Source: Verrucomicrobiota bacterium | Lineage (GTDB): Bacteria; Chlamydiota; Chlamydiia; Chlamydiales; FEN-1388 | NCBI GenBank assembly: GCA_018239765.1 | Contig: JAFEGT010000047.1 | Coordinates: 1-35,687, forward strand | Length of the DNA: 35,687 bases | Reading direction: 5' to 3' | Part shown: one piece after another, positions 23,990 through 32,220 of the stretch | How the letters are laid out: the number at the start of each line of letters is the position of its first letter | Position numbering within the stretch: the first letter of the stretch is position 1 | The notes under the pieces: generated by a model | What the model saw: the letters and a program-made list of their open reading frames with translations, nothing else | The model's database searches: none | What the model was told of the DNA's origin: nothing | Position numbers and translations under genes: made by a program

Positions 23990-26900
23990 ATGAACACGTA
24001 TATAAAGCAAATCCTTTCGTTGTATCAGGAAAAGAGGCTCGATAAAGCTGCTGCGCACTCTCTGATTGAGACCTACCAAAAGCTGCATGAGGGCAGGCAG
24101 GATAAAGAGACTAAAGTGGCGATTATAGGCTACTCTTGTCGTATGCCACTGGCTGCGAATAAGGAGCTTTTTTGGCATAACCTTAAAAATGGTGTAAATG
24201 CTGTTCATCCTTTTCCTGCTAGTAGAAGAAAGGATACAGATCATTTAGTAGAGGCACTTGCTAAAAACAAGCTAAAGCCTGGAAAGAAATACTGGGATGG
24301 TGGATTTTTAGATGATGTGGACCTCTTTGACAACGAGTTTTTCCGCATCTTGCCAAAAGAGGCCCAGATCATGGACCCGCAGCAACGGCTATTTCTTGAG
24401 CTTGCGCACGAGGCGTTTGAAGATGCTGGATACAGCCGCAAAAAGCTGAAGGGCACAAATACAGCTGTTTTTTTAGGTGATGTGATCAATGAGTATAGAA
24501 AAATCGTGCCAGAGGTGACAGCGTCTGCTGTTGTTGGCAACATCTCTCCATTTATTACATCGCGAGTATCCTATTTTTATGACCTGCATGGACCTACTGT
24601 AAACATCAGCACAACCTGTTCAACCTCTTTAGTTGCTATCCACGAGGCGTGCCAGGCAGTTATCGCTGGCGAGTGCGACATGGCTCTTGCTGGGGCAATC
24701 AATTTACGCCTCTTTCCGTTTGAGCTGCAGGATGACCCGATCGATGCTTTGGGCATTACATCAGAAGATGGTGTATGCCGTGCCTTTGATAACAAAGCAA
24801 ATGGCATTGTACGAGGGGAAGGTGGTGGTGCTATAGTTTTTAAGTCGTATGAGAAGGCTGTACGAGATAGAGACCACATTTATGCTGTTGTACTTGCAAG
24901 CTCTGTAAATAACGATGGCCGCTCCTCAAGCGTAGGTGCGCCTAATCCCTTTGCGCAGCAAGAGCTTCTTAAAGAGACCTGGAAAAAAGCGGGTATTTCC
25001 CCACGCACACTCGATTATTTTGAGGCGCACGGCACCGGTACTAAAATAGGCGATCCCATAGAAATTCAGGCCATTACGAAGGCTGTACGCGAATTTACAC
25101 AAGAGAGACAGTTTTGCGGCCTGGGGTCTGTTAAAACGAACCTCGGTCACCTCACAGGAGGGGCATCAGGTCTTGCGGGGCTCATAAAGGTGCTGCTTGC
25201 CTTGGAACATAAAGAAATCCCACCTACACTTCACTTTGAAGAGCCAAACGACCTGATTGATTTTGCCTCCTCTCCAATCTACATTACAGATAAACTCCAA
25301 AAGTGGCAGCAGTCAGAGCATCCTCGAAGAGCAGCTGTAAGTGCTTTTGGTTTTAATGGAACAAACTGCCACATGGTTGTTGAAGAGCATGTGCAAGAAC
25401 AAGCGCCTGTAGAAGAGGGGCCATTTTTATGGGTCTTTTCTCATGCCTCTAGTGATGGGTTGATGGCAACCTTAGAACGGCATAAAAGCTACTACACCCA
25501 GTACAGAGAGCGGCTTACTGCAGCAGGTATTGCCTACACCTTGGCGGTTGGAAGAGATCACTATTCATGTAGGACAGTAATACTGGCTGGTAGTTACGAC
25601 AAGGCACTGGATGCCCTCAATAGCGCCAAGGGACCAGGTCTTGTGAATCTCGAGGCACTTACAGTGCCCCAAATTGCGCATGACTACCTTCATGGTGTGG
25701 ATGTAGACTGGGAAGAGTACTATAAAAAGTCGAAAGTAGAGAAGGTGCCTCTTCCTGCCTACTACTATGAGCGCAAGCGTTTTTGGATTGAGTCATCAAG
25801 GTTTGTAGATGAAGATAAGGAGTTTGTCTCTACAACTAGCGTGGAAATAACCTACGAAAGTCCGGAAGAGCAGCTAAGGGCCATCTTTAAAACTGTTATG
25901 GGCTTAGATACTATTGACTCCACAAGCAGCTTTTTTGAGCTTGGCGGCGACTCGCTGCTTGGCGTACAGCTCATAAACCAGATTCATAAGCAGTTTAATA
26001 AAAAGATCTCGTTTCAGGAGCTATTTGATAAGCCTCGCATTTGTGATCTTCTGCCCCTTATTACAGAATCTGAGGAGAAAAGCTACAGTGGCATAAGGGC
26101 TTTAGCGCGCATGGAGCATAACCCGCTTTCTTATGGGCAGCGTCGCCTCTGGATCCTTCACCAGATGCAGGATAACCCGATAGCCTATAACATGTATGAC
26201 TGCTACAGGTTTGAAGGCTCTCTTGATGTAGCTATCTTTAAAAAGGCGCTCAATCAGCTGATTATACGGCATGAAAGCTTGCGTACCGTATTTAAAACTG
26301 TAGATGGCCAGCCCTACCAACAGGTGCTTGAGCCGTTTGAATTTCCTCTTACGCTAGATGATTCGGGTGATAAAAGCCTTATTGACATCTTTAAAACTGT
26401 GCCCTTTGATCTTGAGCATGGGCCTTTGATTAAGGCTCTACTTATAAAAGAGCGTGACGGGTCATATCTCTTTTTCATCGTGATGCATCACATCATTTCT
26501 GATGGCACCTCCCTAAAGGTGATCTTTGACGATATTCTGAAGAGCTATCAAGGTATTGAGCTGCCAAAGCTTTCAATTTCGTATGTAGATTATAGCCACT
26601 GGCAAAAGTCAAATGCCCTTTCGTCAATGCAGGCATTTTGGAAGGAAAAATTTGCAGGCAACTTGCCCGTATGCGAACTTGCAGGAGATAGATCGCGCCC
26701 TGCAGTATTTAACTTTATTGGCGCAAGAAGGCTCTACAGAGTTCCTCAAAAGCATTATAAACAGCTTCAGGAGCTTGTGTCTCAGCGAAATGCAACGCTC
26801 TTTATGGGGCTTTTAGCTTCTATCTATGCACTTATTTATCGCTATACAGGACAAAGGGACATAATCGTAGGATCACCAGTCTCCGGAAGATCTCATTATG

Positions 26901-29900
26901 ATCTGAGAGGCATTGTAGGGTTTTTTGTGAACACATTGGCCCTTAGAGTAAAGCTAGATGCAGATGATACCTTTGAAACCGTACTTGCCAAGACAAGAGC
27001 CGACGTGCTTGCCTCTGTTGAGCATCAAGACTATCCCTTTGATCACCTTGTGGACGAGCTCAACCTGCCGCGCGACACAAGTAGATCACCGCTTTTTAAC
27101 ATAAATGTCGCTTTACAGAATTTTGATTTAGACGAAGAGTCAAAAAAGGCACTTTCGGCGCTTAAAGTATCGCGCCAGGAGCTTTCCCACCACAGCTGTA
27201 AATGGGATTTAGAGTTTGAATTTATCAAACGAAGTGACGATACCCTAGATTGTTATGTAGAGTACTATCAGGGAGTCTACAGCGAACAGTTTGTTGACCT
27301 TCTTTTTACAAGCTACCTTGGCCTACTTGAAGATATGCTGAAAGAGCCTGTTCATGCGCTTTCTCATATTATTATTAGCCCAAATGCAGCGGCTGTTGTG
27401 GATAGAGCAATAGAGCAGTCAGTAGGTGCGTATGAAACAGTTCATGGCCATTTTGAAGCGCAAGTTGGCCGCACCCCTAATGCGCCTGCAGTTGATGCCT
27501 TAAGCTACAGCGAGCTTAATAAAAGGGCAAACCAGCTTGCACACTTTTTAAAGAACCAGAAAAAAGTTGCCCCAGAAGAGCCTGTGGGCATTTATATGGA
27601 AAATTCACAAGAGGTTTTAGTTGCTATCTTAGCAGTGCTAAAAGCAGGTGGCTGCTATGTGCCAATAGACAGCAAGGCGCCCTTAGAACGGGCAAAATCC
27701 ATTATTGAGCAGGCGCAAATTCGTACCGTTATTTCAAAGCGGGCCTATCTTTATGCCTTAAATAGGCTTCAGTGGGATGTGCCCACTTTTACAAGCTATA
27801 TCTGCTTAGATACAAACTGTCTTTTAGATGAGGTCGAAGAGAAGCAGTCGAGTCTTATGGATGAGGAGTTATGGAACCAGGTTGCAGATGAATCTGGAGA
27901 TGACATCTCATCAAGTGGATGGGTGTCTAGCGAAACAGGCCTTGCATTTAGCCGCAAGGAGATGGATGAGTACCGCGAAAATATTGTAGAGAAGCTCCTG
28001 CCGCACCTTTCAGCAACAAGTCGCGTACTTGAGGTGGGATGTGGTTCTGGGCTTACGCTCTTTTCGCTTTGTAGTCATGTAAGGGAGTATGTTGGGCTAG
28101 ATCTTTCAGCTGCCATTATAGAAAAAAATAGGTGTAAGGCAGAGCGTGAGCAGATTAAAAACGTGCAGTTTTACACGCTTAGCGCCCACGAGGTGGATAA
28201 ACTTGACCTCTCTGGCTTTGACTGTGTGATCTTTAACAGCGTAATACACTGTTTTCCTGGCGTGAACTATTTACAAGCGGTTCTTAAGAAGGTAATCGCA
28301 AAAATGAACGATCAGGCGATACTGTTTTTAGGCGACTTGATGGACCAGGGGCTAAAAGGTGCGCTTATCGATTGGATGAGCCACTGTAAGATTGAAAATA
28401 AAGAGAAGGGGCTCAGGACAAAAACTGACTGGAGCAATGAGCTTTTTATCGCTCGCGAGTTTTTAGAAGACTTGCAAGGCACTTTTGGCGAAATTACGTC
28501 TGTTACTACGTCACTAAAGCGTCATACTGTACAGAATGAGCTGACACGGTTTCGCTATGATGCAATTTTGGGTATTAACAAAAAGCAGCGGGTGAAAAAG
28601 CATGAAACGCTGCTTCATAAACAGCAGCATGACTTGCAGGCGCTTGTTGGACAGCCTACAGAAAACCTGAACCTCGTTGTGCCGTCGCATGCGCTGGCAT
28701 ATGTACTCTTCACCTCTGGCTCTACGGGTAAACCAAAGGGCGTTATGGTAGAGCATCGTACCGTTGTAAATTACCTACTTTGGTGCATAAAAGAGTACTA
28801 TAAGGATCTACCTGAACCGTGTAACACCCATTTTTATTCGCCTGTAACGTTTGATCTGACGGTGACAAGTCTCTTCTGTCCACTTTTTACCGGAGGCTCA
28901 ATCCAGACACATTCTGGAGAATTTGATGCTGTTTTGCAGAAGATTATTGATTCAAAGCATGGCAATATTTTGAAGCTTACGCCTACACATCTTACGATGA
29001 TGGTAGAAATGAACAGGTCTATCCCGCACATTAAAAAATTCATACTTGGCGGTGAGGCGCTCTACTCAGCAAAGGTGCATCAGTTCAAGGATCTGTATGA
29101 TGGTTCAATACAGGTGTATAATGAATATGGGCCTACCGAGGCAACGGTGGGCTGCGTAGTGTATGAGTGGAATACAAAATCCTCAGACGATCCTGTTCAG
29201 CTTCCAATAGGTGCCCCCATAAGTAATGCTGTAATTAGTCTTCGCGATGAGAAACTACTGCCAGTGCCAGTAGGGGTTGTTGGGGAGATCTACATAGGCG
29301 GAAAATGCCTTGCAAGAGGGTATCTGAATAATAGTGCGTTGACTGCCGAAAAGTTTGTACAAGATGCTGCAGGCCAAATCTGGTATCGTACCGGTGACTT
29401 GGGAAGACTTTTACCAAACAACACGCTTGAATATGTAGGAAGAAACGATCGCCAGGTAAAGATTCGCGGCTTTCGAATAGAACTTAATGAGATTGAGGGC
29501 ACACTGTTACAGCACCCTGCGGTAAAAGAGGTGGCAGTTGTGGTTCGGGACGATGAACATCGTGGAAAAATCCTTTCGGCATACTTTACAAGTGATACCT
29601 CTGTATCGGTTGCCGAGCTTAGGGAGTGGCTTGCTAAATCGCTTCCTGAGTACATGATTCCTGCCTGCTTTATGCAGGTAGAATCTATAGGGCATACAAG
29701 CAACGCTAAAGTAGATTACCTCAGGCTGCCAAATGCTGTGCAAGAGTCAGTACGAGAGATAACAGAGCCGCGATCGCGCGAGGAGGCATCTCTTGTTGCT
29801 ATTTGGGCGCAAGTGCTGGGCGTTGAAAAGGAGAATATTTCGATCTTTGACGACTTTTTCGAGCTGGGTGGCGACTCGATTATTGCAATGCGTATACTGC

Positions 29901-31279
29901 CTAAGGCAAGAGGTGAGGGTATTGCTCTTTCTATCAAAGACATATTCCAGTACCGCACCATTGCAGCGCTTTGTCAACACTGCGCACCTGTTATTAAGGA
30001 TTTAGTTGACCAGGGTGAAGTTGTTGGCAGCTGCAGTCTAACACCTGTGCAAAGGTGGTTTTTTGAACAGCAGCAGCCGCATCCTGAATATTTCAACATG
30101 GCCTACCTATTTGCGATACCATCGCATACAAATAGTGAGCTCCTTGAAGAGGCAATACATAAAGTGCTTCAACATCACGACGTGTTGCGGTCCGTCTTTA
30201 AACAGGTAGATGGAAGCTATGTCCAGGAGATTTTGCCGGCAAGTGCTATACAGTTTGCGCTTAAAGAGGTAGGGCCTGATGCAAGCCAGGATACCATTTT
30301 ACAGGTGTCTGAAGAGCTGCAGTCAGGGTTTTCACTAGAAGAGGGACCACTCTTTGCTGCTGCTGTTTTTGATATGGGCAAGGAGGGTAAAAGGCTCTTT
30401 ATTGCAATACATCACCTTATCATCGATGGTGTATCATGGCGCTACCTTGTTGAGGACATTGAAGCGCTCTACAGAAATCCGCAGGCGAAGTTGGCGCCTA
30501 AAACCCATTCGTTTATTGAGTACAGTAAAGCAGTTAGCTGCATGGCAAAGGGGCCTTTGCAGCTTGACTACTGGCATGCTATCGAGCCAGGATCCTATTT
30601 TGAGCTTGCTCTTGCAGGCCCTAAAAAGCATAAGGAAACGGCACTTGTCTTTGATAAGGCCTTTACAAAGGAGCTTTTGGAGTGCCGTGTCAATGATGTG
30701 CTTTTAACAGCGCTCTTTTTAGCGGTAGCAGAGCAGTTCGGACAGAATGCGCTTTTATTTAACCATGAGGGCCATGGACGCCACCCACTTGGGTCTATAG
30801 ACATACTGCGTACAGCAGGCTGGATGACGACGATCTATCCGCTCGTTCTTAAAAAGCAAGATTCACTTAGCCAGACCTATCTCCATGTAAAGAATACGCT
30901 ACAGGCGCTTTCTAGTTGCGACCATCACTATGGCATCGCAAGGTATCTAGCAAAGGATAAAAAGCTTGAAGCGCTAGCGCCGCAGTTTCTTTTTAACTAC
31001 TTTGGCAGGGTGGGGGCAGATCTTGTAAACAGGTCAAGTAGCCTCTTAACGAATTGTCAAGAGACATTTGCCCCTGTAACTCACAGAGAAAACTCTGTGC
31101 CGCACCTTCTTGAGGTGAACGCCATAATCATGGAAGACATACTGCAGCTTTCGATTGTCTATGAGACAGCTACCTTTAGCGAATCTCAAATTGAACAACT
31201 GAAGGGGCAGCTTAAGAAAAACATTTTAGAGATTATAGGAATTGTAGATGATATCGAGCATAAGATCCGCAGCAGGTAG
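23990..31279 (+). CDS. Hybrid PKS-NRPS: KS-ACP-C-A(MT)-PCP-E, predicted Asn-incorporating
   Basis: A 2429-residue protein with two modules. The KS has Cys210, His347 (EAHGTGT) and His387, no AT, and the linker LPAYYYERKRFW; then comes an ACP (LGGDSLL, Ser655). The condensation domain has HHIISDG (833-839). The adenylation domain starts near 1149. A methyltransferase of about 255 residues interrupts it between motif A2 (about 1236) and motif A3 (1572), with SAM motif LEVGCGSG (1347-1354). The pocket, read by hand against GrsA from Asp1622, is DLTKIGEVGK, one conservative change from the asparagine code DLTKLGEVGK; the A10 lysine is Lys1907. The PCP serine is Ser1963 (LGGDSII). The C-terminal epimerase has HHLIIDG (2141-2147), EGHGRH and GWMTTIYP. 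There is no thioesterase. Expected product of this step: D-Asn, perhaps methylated. Confidence 0.92.
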   Translation: MNTYIKQILSLYQEKRLDKAAAHSLIETYQKLHEGRQDKETKVAIIGYSCRMPLAANKELFWHNLKNGVNAVHPFPASRRKDTDHLVEALAKNKLKPGKKYWDGGFLDDVDLFDNEFFRILPKEAQIMDPQQRLFLELAHEAFEDAGYSRKKLKGTNTAVFLGDVINEYRKIVPEVTASAVVGNISPFITSRVSYFYDLHGPTVNISTTCSTSLVAIHEACQAVIAGECDMALAGAINLRLFPFELQDDPIDALGITSEDGVCRAFDNKANGIVRGEGGGAIVFKSYEKAVRDRDHIYAVVLASSVNNDGRSSSVGAPNPFAQQELLKETWKKAGISPRTLDYFEAHGTGTKIGDPIEIQAITKAVREFTQERQFCGLGSVKTNLGHLTGGASGLAGLIKVLLALEHKEIPPTLHFEEPNDLIDFASSPIYITDKLQKWQQSEHPRRAAVSAFGFNGTNCHMVVEEHVQEQAPVEEGPFLWVFSHASSDGLMATLERHKSYYTQYRERLTAAGIAYTLAVGRDHYSCRTVILAGSYDKALDALNSAKGPGLVNLEALTVPQIAHDYLHGVDVDWEEYYKKSKVEKVPLPAYYYERKRFWIESSRFVDEDKEFVSTTSVEITYESPEEQLRAIFKTVMGLDTIDSTSSFFELGGDSLLGVQLINQIHKQFNKKISFQELFDKPRICDLLPLITESEEKSYSGIRALARMEHNPLSYGQRRLWILHQMQDNPIAYNMYDCYRFEGSLDVAIFKKALNQLIIRHESLRTVFKTVDGQPYQQVLEPFEFPLTLDDSGDKSLIDIFKTVPFDLEHGPLIKALLIKERDGSYLFFIVMHHIISDGTSLKVIFDDILKSYQGIELPKLSISYVDYSHWQKSNALSSMQAFWKEKFAGNLPVCELAGDRSRPAVFNFIGARRLYRVPQKHYKQLQELVSQRNATLFMGLLASIYALIYRYTGQRDIIVGSPVSGRSHYDLRGIVGFFVNTLALRVKLDADDTFETVLAKTRADVLASVEHQDYPFDHLVDELNLPRDTSRSPLFNINVALQNFDLDEESKKALSALKVSRQELSHHSCKWDLEFEFIKRSDDTLDCYVEYYQGVYSEQFVDLLFTSYLGLLEDMLKEPVHALSHIIISPNAAAVVDRAIEQSVGAYETVHGHFEAQVGRTPNAPAVDALSYSELNKRANQLAHFLKNQKKVAPEEPVGIYMENSQEVLVAILAVLKAGGCYVPIDSKAPLERAKSIIEQAQIRTVISKRAYLYALNRLQWDVPTFTSYICLDTNCLLDEVEEKQSSLMDEELWNQVADESGDDISSSGWVSSETGLAFSRKEMDEYRENIVEKLLPHLSATSRVLEVGCGSGLTLFSLCSHVREYVGLDLSAAIIEKNRCKAEREQIKNVQFYTLSAHEVDKLDLSGFDCVIFNSVIHCFPGVNYLQAVLKKVIAKMNDQAILFLGDLMDQGLKGALIDWMSHCKIENKEKGLRTKTDWSNELFIAREFLEDLQGTFGEITSVTTSLKRHTVQNELTRFRYDAILGINKKQRVKKHETLLHKQQHDLQALVGQPTENLNLVVPSHALAYVLFTSGSTGKPKGVMVEHRTVVNYLLWCIKEYYKDLPEPCNTHFYSPVTFDLTVTSLFCPLFTGGSIQTHSGEFDAVLQKIIDSKHGNILKLTPTHLTMMVEMNRSIPHIKKFILGGEALYSAKVHQFKDLYDGSIQVYNEYGPTEATVGCVVYEWNTKSSDDPVQLPIGAPISNAVISLRDEKLLPVPVGVVGEIYIGGKCLARGYLNNSALTAEKFVQDAAGQIWYRTGDLGRLLPNNTLEYVGRNDRQVKIRGFRIELNEIEGTLLQHPAVKEVAVVVRDDEHRGKILSAYFTSDTSVSVAELREWLAKSLPEYMIPACFMQVESIGHTSNAKVDYLRLPNAVQESVREITEPRSREEASLVAIWAQVLGVEKENISIFDDFFELGGDSIIAMRILPKARGEGIALSIKDIFQYRTIAALCQHCAPVIKDLVDQGEVVGSCSLTPVQRWFFEQQQPHPEYFNMAYLFAIPSHTNSELLEEAIHKVLQHHDVLRSVFKQVDGSYVQEILPASAIQFALKEVGPDASQDTILQVSEELQSGFSLEEGPLFAAAVFDMGKEGKRLFIAIHHLIIDGVSWRYLVEDIEALYRNPQAKLAPKTHSFIEYSKAVSCMAKGPLQLDYWHAIEPGSYFELALAGPKKHKETALVFDKAFTKELLECRVNDVLLTALFLAVAEQFGQNALLFNHEGHGRHPLGSIDILRTAGWMTTIYPLVLKKQDSLSQTYLHVKNTLQALSSCDHHYGIARYLAKDKKLEALAPQFLFNYFGRVGADLVNRSSSLLTNCQETFAPVTHRENSVPHLLEVNAIIMEDILQLSIVYETATFSESQIEQLKGQLKKNILEIIGIVDDIEHKIRSR

Positions 31280-32204
31280 CTATTTAGCGCCATTTGTTCA
31301 GCGCACATTTTTGGTGCCAAACGATGGGAGGATAGCTCAGATTGCAAGAAGGGCCTTTTCAACTGGTTGGGATAACGACCGAGTACAGATAAACCCGCTG
31401 CTTTTAAAGCAGCTTAAAGAGACAGGCAAAACGATGGAAAGTTACGGTAAGTTAAGTTCAGAGTGTTACGGAGTGTGGTTTCCTGAAAATCAGGAATATG
31501 AAGATGCAGCGCTCTATCGCAAATACATACAAAAAAGCAGCCAGCCAGCCTTAGAGGTGGGCTGCGGTGACGGAAGGCTTTTGATTCCTTACGTTGCAGA
31601 GGGATTGCAGGTTGAAGGGGTGGATCTTTCGCCATATATGATCGAAAACTGTCGCAAGAGGGCAGAAAAGCGAGGTCTTTCTGTTACGTTGCATGAGCAG
31701 GCGATGCAAAATCTTGATCTTCCCCAAAAATATGGCACTATTTACATTCCGTATGGATCGTTTATGTTGGTGAGTGATCCAAAAGAATCTCAGGAGGCAG
31801 TACGCCGATTTTTTTCACACCTTGCGCCTGGTGGTCATTTAATGGTTTCGCTCTTTATCCCCACAGAACATGACATTCATGTTGCTGCCCCAAAGCAGGA
31901 TGAATGGCGCCTTCGAAGGGAAGGACAGCTTCCAAATGGCAATGTAGTACGTGTGTGGGAAAAGCCCTTTTTTGACCTGAAGCAGCAGCTAGAGTGCGCT
32001 GAATATCGCTACGACATACTTTCAAATGGCAAGGTTATAGGAACAGAGTTTGAGCGGCTGACGCTCCGTTGGTATTCGCAGCCTCAATTTGCTGAGCTTT
32101 TAAAGCGGTCCGGATTTTCAGCAATAGAGTGCTTTAAGGGCCATTCAGAAGAGGCCGCAAAAAGCGATGAGAGCGAATTTACATTTGTTGCAAAAAAACA
32201 GTAG
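31248..32204 (+). CDS. Class I SAM-dependent methyltransferase, tailoring enzyme
   Basis: A 318-residue methyltransferase. Motif I is ALEVGCGDG (Glu103 to Gly109), followed by VEGVDLSPYMIENCRKRA, a central YIPYGSFMLVSD and LAPGGHLMVSLF. It is of the small-molecule N- or O-methyltransferase type and lacks the GWW signature of the free-standing C-methyltransferase upstream. The ATG at 31248 lies 32 bases inside the megasynthase gene, with AGGA seven bases before it, so translation is probably coupled. The first 25-40 residues (Arg- and Ser-rich) do not belong to the Rossmann domain and may be an extension. It most likely acts on the finished or nearly finished product; the target atom cannot be told from sequence. 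Confidence 0.75.
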   Translation: MISSIRSAAGSYLAPFVQRTFLVPNDGRIAQIARRAFSTGWDNDRVQINPLLLKQLKETGKTMESYGKLSSECYGVWFPENQEYEDAALYRKYIQKSSQPALEVGCGDGRLLIPYVAEGLQVEGVDLSPYMIENCRKRAEKRGLSVTLHEQAMQNLDLPQKYGTIYIPYGSFMLVSDPKESQEAVRRFFSHLAPGGHLMVSLFIPTEHDIHVAAPKQDEWRLRREGQLPNGNVVRVWEKPFFDLKQQLECAEYRYDILSNGKVIGTEFERLTLRWYSQPQFAELLKRSGFSAIECFKGHSEEAAKSDESEFTFVAKKQ

Positions 32205-32220
32205 CAAGGATCTAGTTTAG

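Noticed and set aside
29290-29703. 137-residue minus-strand ORF inside the large hybrid synthase
   Set aside because: It lies wholly in the antisense of a well-conserved adenylation domain, with no ribosome site or recognisable domain; shadow reading frame.
15337-31279. Iturin/mycosubtilin-type lipopeptide, because of FAAL plus Asn
   Set aside because: Those clusters couple the fatty acid to an in-line aminotransferase and have cis-AT malonyl loading and a terminal TE; here there is a basic-residue module first, no aminotransferase and no TE.
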